From: Falsiroseomonas sp044348345
GTDB lineage: Bacteria; Pseudomonadota; Alphaproteobacteria; Acetobacterales; Acetobacteraceae
DNA: 5,187 bases
Direction: 5' to 3'
Assembly (NCBI GenBank): GCA_044348345.1
Contig: JBIKSZ010000251.1
Location: forward strand, 1-5,187
The notes under the pieces are model-generated. The model ran no database searches. It saw only the letters and a program-made list of their open reading frames with translations, and had not been told where the DNA came from. Position 1 is the stretch's first letter; each line of letters starts with the position of its first letter. The translations under genes and the position numbers were made by a program. Positions 1 to 5,187 of this stretch are shown here, in pieces.

Positions 1-884
1 CGCAACCAGTCGCCCAGGAGATTGACCGACAGCACCAGCGTGATCAGCGCGATGCCAGGGAAGATGGTGATCCACCACTCGCCGGAGAACAGGAAGTCGT
101 TGCCGATCCTGATCAGCGTGCCGAGCGAAGGCTGGGTCGGCGGCACGCCGACGCCGAGGAAGGAGAGCGTCGCCTCCGCCAGGATCGCGAAGCCAAGCTG
201 CAAGGTCGCGATGACCAGCACCGGCCCCAACACATTCGGCAGCACATGCGTCAGCATGATCCGCCCGCGCCCGAGCCCGATCACGCGCGCCGCCTGCACA
301 TATTCCTTGTTGCGCTCCACCATGGTCGAGCCCCGCACCGTGCGTGCGAAGCTCGGCCAGTTGGAGATGCCGATGGCGAAGATCACGACATAGAGCGCCA
401 CCTGGTCATGCACGTCGCGCGGCAGCGCCGCGCGCGTGACGCCGTCGATCAGCAGCGCGATCAGGATGGTCGGGAAGGTCAGCTTGATGTCGGCGATGCG
501 CATCAGCACCGCATCCACCGTGCCACCCAGATACCCCGCCGCCAGGCCTGCGGAGACGCCGAGCACCACCGACATCACCACCGCGCAGAAGCCGACCAGC
601 AGCGAGACCCGCGCGCCATACATGATGGCCGAGAGCATGTCCCGCCCCTGGTCGTCGGTGCCGAGCAGATAGGTCGGGTCACCTAGCTCCGACCAGGCTG
701 GCGGCTTGAACGCATCGAGGAGTTCCAGCGAGGCGAGGTCGAAGGGATTATGCGGGGCGATCCAAGGCGCCAGCACCGCGCCCCCGATGCAGATCAAGGC
801 GACGACCGCCGAGACCACCGTCACCGGGTTGCGGGTGAAGGACCACCAGATATCGCTGTCGAAGAAGTTGCGCACGGCCTGCAT
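1..884 (-). CDS. Peptide/nickel-type ABC transporter permease, DppC/OppC-like (3' end cut by window edge)
   Basis: This is the second inner-membrane channel subunit of a Dpp/Opp-type ABC importer; it pairs with the permease encoded just upstream. The visible 294 residues begin MQAVRNFFDSDIWWSF, a cytoplasmic N-terminus of the kind seen in OppC_N-bearing subunits. A first membrane helix lies at about 21-40. A short periplasmic part ends in the family motif LGTDDQGRDMLS (about 74-85), and the BPD_transp_1 domain follows from about 90 with several helices. The cytoplasmic EAA loop that docks on the ATPase is clear at about 194-217 (EYVQAARVIGLGRGRIM, then HVLPN). The C-terminal family motif ATLSFLGVGVPP is at about 238-249. 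The frame is open to the window edge and ends in GDWL, so only a few residues are probably missing. The ATG at 882-884 is favoured because AAGGGGGG (893-900) lies 8 nt upstream. One base separates it from the upstream stop (TGAGATG), which suggests coupled translation. The family call is firm; the substrate is unknown. Confidence 0.95.
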   Translation of the reverse strand, partial: MQAVRNFFDSDIWWSFTRNPVTVVSAVVALICIGGAVLAPWIAPHNPFDLASLELLDAFKPPAWSELGDPTYLLGTDDQGRDMLSAIMYGARVSLLVGFCAVVMSVVLGVSAGLAAGYLGGTVDAVLMRIADIKLTFPTILIALLIDGVTRAALPRDVHDQVALYVVIFAIGISNWPSFARTVRGSTMVERNKEYVQAARVIGLGRGRIMLTHVLPNVLGPVLVIATLQLGFAILAEATLSFLGVGVPPTQPSLGTLIRIGNDFLFSGEWWITIFPGIALITLVLSVNLLGDWL

Positions 885-885
885 C

Positions 886-1869
886 TCAGTGGCCCCCCTT
901 CCCGCCGCCGATGCGCAGCCGGGGGTCCACGGCGAAATACAGCAGGTCCACGATCAGGTTGATGGTCACGAACAGCGCCGCGATCAGCAGCAGATAGGCG
1001 GCCATCACGGGGATGTCGGCCGCGCCGACGGATTGGATGAACAGCAGCCCCATGCCCGGCCATTGGAAGACCGTCTCCGTCACGATGGCGAAGGCGATGA
1101 TGGCCCCGAGCTGAAGCCCGGTGATGGTGATCACCGGCACCAGCGTGTTCTTCAGCGCATGGCCGAAATGCACCGCGCGGTTGGTCAGGCCGCGCGCGCG
1201 GGCGAATTTGATGTAGTCGGTGCGCAGCACTTCCAGCATCTCGGCCCGCACCAGGCGCATGATCAGCGTCAGCTGGAACACGCCAAGCGTGATGGACGGC
1301 AGGATCAGCGCCTTGATGCCGCCCCAGGTGAGGTACCCGGTGGACCAGCCGCCGATCTTCACCGTTTCCCCGCGGCCGAAACTCGGCAGCCAACCGAGCC
1401 AGACGGCGAAGGTCAGGATCAGCAGGATGCCGATCAGGAAGGTCGGCAGCGACACGCCGATCAGGCTGAAGGTCAGGAAGAAGCGGCTGAGCCAGGAATT
1501 GCGATACAGGCCGGTGTAGATGCCCATCGGCACGCCGACCAGCAGCGCGAGCGCTGCCGCGGTGAAGGCCAGTTCCAGCGTCGCTGGCGCGCGTTCGGCG
1601 ATCAGGTCCAGCACCGGCCGCGACAGGCGGTAGGACAGGCCGAACTCGCCTTGCACGGCGTTGGCGACGAAGCGGAAGAACTGAACGAAGAAGGGCTGGT
1701 CGAGCCCAAGATCGCGGATCAGCGCGTCGCGCTGGGCCTGGGTGTAGTCCTGCCCGAGCATGATCGCGACCGGGTCGCCCACATAGGCGAACATCGCGAA
1801 AGAGATCAGCGCGACCGCGAGCATGACCGGCAGGGCCTGCAGCACGCGGGAGATGATGAAGGCGAACAC
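886..1869 (-). CDS. Peptide/nickel-type ABC transporter permease, DppB/OppB-like
   Basis: This is a complete 327-residue inner-membrane permease, a usual length for DppB-type subunits. The N-terminal helix at about 4-29 (FIISRVLQALPVMLAV) and the following GDP motif (31-33) are typical of the family. BPD_transp_1 helices lie at about 98-120, 127-160, 186-207, 243-265 and 287-311. The EAA loop contacting the ATPase is at about 218-242 (DYIKFARARGLTNRAVHF, then HALKN). Family signatures ETVFQWPGMG (265-274) and DLLYFAVDPRLR (308-319) are present. The start is GTG at 1869-1867; no in-frame ATG is available upstream, and the start falls exactly at the N-terminal end expected for the family. The preceding GGGAAA (1878-1883, 8 nt away) is a modest ribosome-binding site. 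The last codons, encoding GGGKGG, also supply the purine-rich ribosome site of the next gene. It forms the channel with the downstream permease and is fed by the binding protein encoded upstream. Substrate cannot be assigned. Confidence 0.96.
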   Translation of the reverse strand: MFAFIISRVLQALPVMLAVALISFAMFAYVGDPVAIMLGQDYTQAQRDALIRDLGLDQPFFVQFFRFVANAVQGEFGLSYRLSRPVLDLIAERAPATLELAFTAAALALLVGVPMGIYTGLYRNSWLSRFFLTFSLIGVSLPTFLIGILLILTFAVWLGWLPSFGRGETVKIGGWSTGYLTWGGIKALILPSITLGVFQLTLIMRLVRAEMLEVLRTDYIKFARARGLTNRAVHFGHALKNTLVPVITITGLQLGAIIAFAIVTETVFQWPGMGLLFIQSVGAADIPVMAAYLLLIAALFVTINLIVDLLYFAVDPRLRIGGGKGGH

Positions 1870-1890
1870 GCGTTGGGTTTCCCGGTCGCG

Positions 1891-1920
1891 GCGCCGCCCG
1901 GCGCGATGCGCGGGCGGCGC
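1891..1920 (-). promoter_or_regulatory. Intercistronic GC-rich hairpin between binding-protein and permease genes
   Basis: A perfect 10-bp inverted repeat, GCGCCGCCCG at 1891-1900 and CGGGCGGCGC at 1911-1920, encloses a 10-nt loop. Every stem pair is G-C, so the RNA hairpin would be very stable. It begins 12 bases after the binding-protein stop codon (1933-1935) and ends 21 bases before the permease GTG. No run of U follows on the transcribed strand, so it is not a standard intrinsic terminator. By analogy with other importer operons (for example the malE-malF gap), it could protect the upstream message from 3' exonucleases or partly attenuate transcription. Either would favour binding protein over permease. 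The structure is seen; the role is inferred. Confidence 0.7.
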
Positions 1921-1932
1921 GGCTTCAAAGCC

Positions 1933-3531
1933 TCAGTTGACGGTCATCCAGCGGAAATAGGGCTGGTTGTTCGCAGAATGCGGGATGGCGAAGTTCGACC
2001 GCACCGCCCAGGGGATCATCTGGTGGTGCAGCGGGATATGCGGCACGTCCTCCCGATAAAGACGCAGCGCGTCGCGGATCGCGGCGGCGCGGCTCTCGCC
2101 CGTCTCGGTCTTCATGCGGCTGATCAGCGCGTCCATCCGCGGGTTGGAATAGCGGCCATAGTTCCAGATGCCGTCGCCCTGCGCGCCGTTGCGCGTGGCC
2201 AGCAGCGACTGGAAGGAATACAGCGCATCCAGCGTCGGCACGCCCCAGCCCAGCAGATAGACGCTGGTGTCGTCGCGCTGGATCTGCGCGAAGAAGGGCG
2301 CGAGGGGCTGCGCCTTGACGTTGGTGCGCACGCCGATGCGCGCCCACATCGCCGCGATCGCCTGGCAGATCTGCTCGTCATTGACGTAGCGGTTGTTCGG
2401 GCAATCCAGCGTGATCCCGAAGCCGCCCGGGTAGCCGGCCTCGGCCAGCAGCGCGCGGGCGCGGGCCGGGTCGTAAGCCAGGCGCACATCCTCAGCCTGC
2501 ACGTAGCCGTTCACCTGCGGCGGGAAGAAGGTGCCGGTCACGATGGACTGGCCGCGCATGGTGGTGCGGTGGATCGCCTGGATGTCGATCGCGTGATAGA
2601 GCGCCTGGCGCACCCGCAGGTCGCGCAGCGGGTTGCGCCCGCGCACGTCGCTGTACAGCAGCTCCTCGCGGTGGACATCCATCGCCAGGAAGATGGTGCG
2701 CACCTCCGGCCCCTCGATCACGCGCACATTGCCCGAAGCGCGCAGCCGGTTCAGATCCTGCAGCGGCGGGTCGAGCACGAAATCCACCTCGCCCGAGAGC
2801 AGCGCCGCGATGCGCGTCGCATCCGAGGCGATGGGGCGATAGACCAGCTCGGTTACATTGCCCGCCGTCTGGCCGGGCTCGGTCCAGCCGAACCAGTCAT
2901 TGTTGCGGACCAGCACGGTGCGCACATCGGGCTCGCGCACGGTCAGGCGGAAGGCGCCGGTGCCGTTGGTGCTGCGGACGGTGTGCATCTCCTCCCGCGC
3001 GCGGGTGTTCTGCGGGCGGGTCGCGTTGTGCCGCTCCGACCACGACTTCGACATCATGAACACCGAGGCGAATTTGTTCGGCAGGATCGGGTCGGGGATC
3101 TTGGTGACGATGTCCACGGTGAAGTCGTCCACCTTCTCCGCGCGGTCCACCGTGTCCACGAAGATGCCGTAGTTGGAGGTGGGCTGCAGCGCGCGGGTGA
3201 TGGAGAAGACCACGTCATCGGCCGTGAAGGCCTCGCCCTCGTGGAAGCGCACGCCCTGGCGCAGCACGAAGCGCCAGCGGTTCGGCTCCACCTGCGTCCA
3301 GGACAGCGCCAGGCCCGGGCGCAGCGTCAGGTCGGCGTTGCGGTGGATCAGCGGGTCGTAGATCTGCTGCAGCACCTTCGTCACGGTGCCGACATTCTGG
3401 CTGTGCGGATCCATCGTGTTCGGGTCGCCCGAGGCGGACCAGCGCACCGTCCGCGCCTCGGCGCCCATCGGGGCAAGGCCAAGGCCGAACGCCATCAGGG
3501 CGGCCGCCGCCGCCAGGCCAAGTCGTTGCAT
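1933..3531 (-). CDS. ABC transporter periplasmic substrate-binding protein, family 5 (SBP_bac_5)
   Basis: This 532-residue protein would capture the importer's substrate in the periplasm and deliver it to the two permeases encoded downstream. Residues 1-26 look like a Sec signal peptide: MQRLG, a hydrophobic Ala/Leu core, then AEA as a likely signal peptidase I site. There is no lipobox cysteine, so it should be a free periplasmic protein. The mature chain has the SBP_bac_5 pattern: YDPLIHRNADLTLRPGLALSW (58-78, split by family-conserved spacing), WRFVLRQGVRFHEGEAFTADD (86-106), a central DLRVRQALYHAID (304-316), LLAEAGYPGG (361-370) and a C-terminal segment with VPHIPLHH (496-503). Two cysteines, C378 and C389, are the only ones in the mature chain. 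The ATG at 3529-3531 is chosen because the signal peptide begins there; the same frame stays open far upstream, but that part lies antisense-frame inside the next gene and has no family content. Ligand unknown: the family binds peptides, opines, metal chelates, glutathione and some sugars. Confidence 0.95.
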   Translation of the reverse strand: MQRLGLAAAAALMAFGLGLAPMGAEARTVRWSASGDPNTMDPHSQNVGTVTKVLQQIYDPLIHRNADLTLRPGLALSWTQVEPNRWRFVLRQGVRFHEGEAFTADDVVFSITRALQPTSNYGIFVDTVDRAEKVDDFTVDIVTKIPDPILPNKFASVFMMSKSWSERHNATRPQNTRAREEMHTVRSTNGTGAFRLTVREPDVRTVLVRNNDWFGWTEPGQTAGNVTELVYRPIASDATRIAALLSGEVDFVLDPPLQDLNRLRASGNVRVIEGPEVRTIFLAMDVHREELLYSDVRGRNPLRDLRVRQALYHAIDIQAIHRTTMRGQSIVTGTFFPPQVNGYVQAEDVRLAYDPARARALLAEAGYPGGFGITLDCPNNRYVNDEQICQAIAAMWARIGVRTNVKAQPLAPFFAQIQRDDTSVYLLGWGVPTLDALYSFQSLLATRNGAQGDGIWNYGRYSNPRMDALISRMKTETGESRAAAIRDALRLYREDVPHIPLHHQMIPWAVRSNFAIPHSANNQPYFRWMTVN

Positions 3532-3549
3532 CCCCAAAGATCCCCAAGG
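3530..3549 (-). repeat. Tandem 10-bp repeat carrying the binding-protein ribosome site
   Basis: On the plus strand the units ATCCCCAAAG (3530-3539) and ATCCCCAAGG (3540-3549) are adjacent and differ at one base. Read as mRNA this gives CCTTGGGGAT followed by CTTTGGGGAT and then G, so the near copy supplies the first two bases of the ATG. The far GGGG (3542-3545) sits 10 nt before the start and is the better-placed ribosome site, although weak. The near GGGG abuts the start codon and is too close to act in the usual way. The repeat is seen directly; any effect on expression is inference. Confidence 0.55.
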
Positions 3550-3626
3550 TTGCCGCGCCGCCCGGGCTATGCACGCCGGACCGGCAACAGTGCAGATATC
3601 CCGCCCCGTGCCCCTGGGAAAGTACT
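3532..3626 (-). promoter_or_regulatory. 95-base leader/promoter region of the ABC importer operon
   Basis: This gap lies between the stop of the AI-2E family gene and the start of the binding-protein gene. It is the most likely place for the operon's own promoter and 5' leader, since the upstream gene is functionally unrelated. It holds a 7-bp inverted repeat, GTTGCCG at 3549-3555 and CGGCAAC at 3582-3588, and an 11-base palindrome GCCGGACCGGC at 3575-3585. A possible -35/-10 pair on the minus strand is TTTCCC and TATCTG with a 17-base spacer, but the -35 match is poor. No intrinsic terminator with a U-run is visible after the AI-2E gene, so read-through from upstream is possible. No specific regulator can be named. 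Confidence 0.35.
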
Positions 3627-4703
3627 CTATCGCGCCCCGGGTCCGGCTTCCGGGCGGGCCTTGCCCTCCCCCGCCCAGTCCTTCAGCAGCGTGTAGCCCA
3701 CCGCCAGCAGCACGGGCCCGAGGAACAGGCCGAGGAAGCCGAAGGCCAGCACGCCGCCGATCGCGCCCAGCATGGTCAGCAGCAGCGGCAAGTCGGCGCC
3801 CCGGCTGATCAGCCAGGGCCGGATGACATTGTCCACCGAGGATATGCCGGCCGCGCCATAGACCACCATGAACAGGCCCCAGCCCCACTCCCCCTGCACG
3901 AACAGCCAGATCGCGGCCGGGATCCAGACCAGCGGCGCACCCACCGGCATGATGGAGATGACGCCCGCCACCACGCCGAGCAGCACCGGCTGCGGCACGC
4001 CCGCGATCCACAGGCCGAAGGTCGTCATCGCCCCCTGCACCACCGCCGTCCCCAGCAGCCCATAGACCACCCCGCGGGTGACGCTGCCGGTCAGCTCCAC
4101 GAGCCGCCTGGCGCGCTCGCCCGCCAGTTTTTCGATCGCGCGCTCGGCCTGCGCGGCAATGGCCGGGCCATCGCGGTAGAAGAAGAAGGCCAGCACGATC
4201 GCCAGCATCAGCTCCGCAATGCCGGACAGCACCGCGAGCAGGATAGAGAGCGCATTCTGCGCCAGCGTCCCGGCATAGGGACGGATGGCGCCGATCAGCC
4301 CCTCGAGCGTCGTGTCCCAGCCGTCGAGCCACGCCGCGAAATGGCCGCCAAGGATAGGCAGGGTGGTCAGGAAGGTCAGCAGCCCCGGCAGCCCGTCGGT
4401 GATCAGCCCTTCCACGCCGCGCTGCAGCGCCTCCACATCCTCGCGGCTGGTGGGGGCGGCGAAGACGAGCGGCAGGCCGAGCAGCAGAAACTCCGCCAAC
4501 ACCATCACTAGCGCCGCCCAGCCGGGCGAGAGGCCGGTGCGCTCGCGCAGCAGCTTGAAAGCAGGCCAGGTCGTGTAGGCCAGGATCACAGCCCAAAGCA
4601 GCGCCGAGAGGAACGGCCGCAGCACCAGGAAACAGCCCAGGCCAAGGCCGAACAGGGCCAGCAGCCCGATCACGCGGGCGGGTCTCAGCGTGTCCTGGTC
4701 CAT
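3627..4703 (-). CDS. AI-2E family transporter (PF01594, YdiK/PerM-like membrane protein)
   Basis: This complete 358-residue polytopic inner-membrane protein has the usual length and layout of the AI-2E family. Hydrophobic segments lie at about 11-47 (two helices), 61-83, 152-176, 211-234, 238-270, 274-288 and 304-340. A less hydrophobic loop at about 84-150 separates the N-terminal helices from the rest. Family-like features are FFFYRDG (173-179) after the fourth segment, PVGAPLVWIPAAIW (253-266), DNVIRPWLISRGADLPLLL (291-309) and the C-terminal FGFLGLFLGPVLLAVGY (321-337). The ATG at 4701-4703 is preceded by GGAGG (4714-4718) at 10 nt. Members were named after TqsA, implicated in autoinducer-2 export, but others act as Na+/H+ antiporters and most are uncharacterised, so quorum signalling should not be assumed. 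It is co-oriented with the ABC operon but 95 bases away, and diverges from the isomerase gene. The family is secure; the transported species is unknown. Confidence 0.94.
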   Translation of the reverse strand: MDQDTLRPARVIGLLALFGLGLGCFLVLRPFLSALLWAVILAYTTWPAFKLLRERTGLSPGWAALVMVLAEFLLLGLPLVFAAPTSREDVEALQRGVEGLITDGLPGLLTFLTTLPILGGHFAAWLDGWDTTLEGLIGAIRPYAGTLAQNALSILLAVLSGIAELMLAIVLAFFFYRDGPAIAAQAERAIEKLAGERARRLVELTGSVTRGVVYGLLGTAVVQGAMTTFGLWIAGVPQPVLLGVVAGVISIMPVGAPLVWIPAAIWLFVQGEWGWGLFMVVYGAAGISSVDNVIRPWLISRGADLPLLLTMLGAIGGVLAFGFLGLFLGPVLLAVGYTLLKDWAGEGKARPEAGPGAR

Positions 4704-4840
4704 GCGTCTCGCGCCTCCGGCCGCGTCCGCTTAGCCCAACTCCGCCAATTGCGCATCAGGGCGGGCGGGGCAGGGCCGCGCCGTCTTGCCCGGCGGCGCG
4801 GCACGGGGCATCACGGCCATCCCAGGGAAGGATCGCCAGC
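4704..4840. promoter_or_regulatory. Divergent intergenic region between AI-2E family gene and hyi
   Basis: These 137 bases separate two divergently transcribed start codons and must hold, or lie next to, the promoters for both. The AI-2E gene side has GGAGG (minus strand, 4714-4718). The hyi side has GGAAGGA (plus strand, 4826-4832), 8 nt before its ATG. I could not find a convincing sigma-70 -35/-10 pair in either direction, which is common in GC-rich alphaproteobacteria. The strongest internal structure is the inverted repeat listed separately at 4775-4802. Confidence 0.45.
4775..4802 (+). repeat. 9-bp GC-rich inverted repeat upstream of hyi
   Basis: GCCGCGCCG at 4775-4783 and CGGCGCGGC at 4794-4802 are perfect reverse complements around a 10-base loop. 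The repeat ends 38 bases before the hyi ATG, so in RNA it would sit in the 5' leader if transcription starts upstream of it. As DNA it could be a dimeric-regulator site serving either divergent gene. No U-run follows in either direction, which argues against a terminator. Such repeats also arise by chance in very GC-rich DNA, so function is uncertain. Confidence 0.45.
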
Positions 4841-5187
4841 ATGCCGCGTTTCGCCGCCAACATCTCAATGATGTTCACCGAGCTCCCCTTCCTCGACCGT
4901 TTCGAGGCGGCGGCCAAGGCCGGGTTCAAGGCGGTGGAGTTCCTCTTCCCCTACGAGTTTCCTGCCGCCGAGATCGCCGCGCGCCTCAAGGCCGCCGGGC
5001 TGCAGCAGGTGCTGTTCAACGCCCCCCCGGGCGACTGGACCAAGGGTGAGCGCGGCCAGGCGGCGCTGCCCGGCCGCAAGGCCGAGTTCCGCGAAGGTTT
5101 TCTCCGCGCGCTCGACTACGCCGCGGCGCTGTCCTGCCCGCGCCTCCATGTCATGTCGGGCCTCGCCCCGGCCGGTGTCCCGCATGA
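4841..5187 (+). CDS. hyi: Hydroxypyruvate isomerase family protein (Hyi/OtnI-like), 5' part
   Basis: This is the N-terminal 115 residues of a xylose-isomerase-like TIM-barrel protein, cut by the right window edge; full-length members are about 260 residues, so over half is missing. It reads MPRFAANISMMF, then FLDRFEAAAKAGFKAVEFLF (17-36), followed by PYE (37-39), VLFNAPPGDWTKGERG (57-72), LPGRKAEFREG (76-86) and LDYAAALSCPRLHVMSGL (91-108). This order closely follows what I recall of E. coli Hyi, notably RFSANLSMLF, VEFMFPY, GDW..GERG and PGR..EFR. Hyi interconverts hydroxypyruvate and tartronate semialdehyde in glyoxylate/glycerate metabolism in the cytoplasm. The related OtnI acts on 2-oxo-tetronates, and the N-terminus alone cannot separate the two. 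The metal-binding glutamates of the family lie mostly beyond the window. The ATG at 4841 is supported by GGAAGGA (4826-4832) at 8 nt. It diverges from the AI-2E family gene. Confidence 0.9.
   Translation, partial: MPRFAANISMMFTELPFLDRFEAAAKAGFKAVEFLFPYEFPAAEIAARLKAAGLQQVLFNAPPGDWTKGERGQAALPGRKAEFREGFLRALDYAAALSCPRLHVMSGLAPAGVPH

Noticed and set aside
22..686. Plus-strand open frames of 123, 146 and 78 codons near the left edge.
   Set aside because: They are antisense to the DppC-like permease, which shows a continuous family match including the EAA loop, and they have no recognisable content.
1891..1920. Calling the intercistronic hairpin a rho-independent terminator.
   Set aside because: No U-run follows the stem on the transcribed strand, and the downstream permease genes belong to the same importer.
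706..3696. Plus-strand open frame of 996 codons antisense to the binding-protein and permease genes.
   Set aside because: Its product is rich in Arg, His, Asp, Gln and Ala with no recognisable domain, as expected opposite GC3-biased genes. The minus-strand genes in the same span have full family signatures.
3532..4596. Upstream in-frame extension of the binding-protein frame, giving 887 residues.
   Set aside because: This part overlaps the AI-2E family gene in another frame and has low-complexity Ala/Gly/Arg content. The signal peptide and family 5 homology begin at the ATG at 3531.
3627..4703. Reading the AI-2E family protein as evidence of quorum sensing.
   Set aside because: The family name comes from one member; others have ion antiport or unknown functions, and no luxS or lsr genes are visible here.
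4786..5049. An 87-codon plus-strand frame starting before hyi.
   Set aside because: It overlaps hyi in a different frame. The frame starting at 4841 carries the Hyi signatures and a well-spaced ribosome site.
4865..5185. A 106-codon minus-strand frame antisense to hyi.
   Set aside because: It is a shadow of hyi with Gly/Arg/Glu-rich low-complexity content and no family match.

Overview
This window is chromosomal-looking DNA from a GC-rich bacterium. Codons are strongly biased to G or C in third position, and the protein families and their sequence style suggest an alphaproteobacterium, possibly an acetic-acid-bacterium or Roseomonas-like lineage. That placement is an inference from composition and family resemblance only; there is no rRNA or other phylogenetic marker here.

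The left three quarters (1-3531, minus strand) is the front part of a peptide/nickel-type (Dpp/Opp-like) ABC importer operon. In transcription order it holds a family 5 periplasmic solute-binding protein (3531-1933), a DppB-type permease with a GTG start (1869-886), and a DppC-type permease (884-1) that runs off the left edge. The two permease genes are separated by one base and are probably translationally coupled. The binding-protein gene is separated from the permeases by 63 bases holding a perfect 10-bp GC-rich stem, an arrangement that often lets the binding protein be made in excess over the membrane subunits. The ATPase genes are not in the window and would be expected beyond the left edge.

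Upstream of the operon on the same strand, 95 bases away, is a complete AI-2E family (PF01594, YdiK/PerM-like) membrane protein gene (4703-3627). Diverging from it across a 137-base intergenic region is the 5' part of a hydroxypyruvate isomerase (Hyi/OtnI-type TIM-barrel) gene on the plus strand (4841 to the right edge).

The importer captures a small solute in the periplasm and passes it through the two-permease channel. The substrate cannot be set from sequence: family 5 importers carry peptides, opines, nickel chelates, glutathione and sugars. A metabolic link to the isomerase is possible but unproven. I found no mobile element, tRNA, rRNA or CRISPR array and no evidence of a new system; the notable signals are small regulatory-scale structures in the three gaps. 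The very long open frames that overlap these genes are GC-driven shadows.
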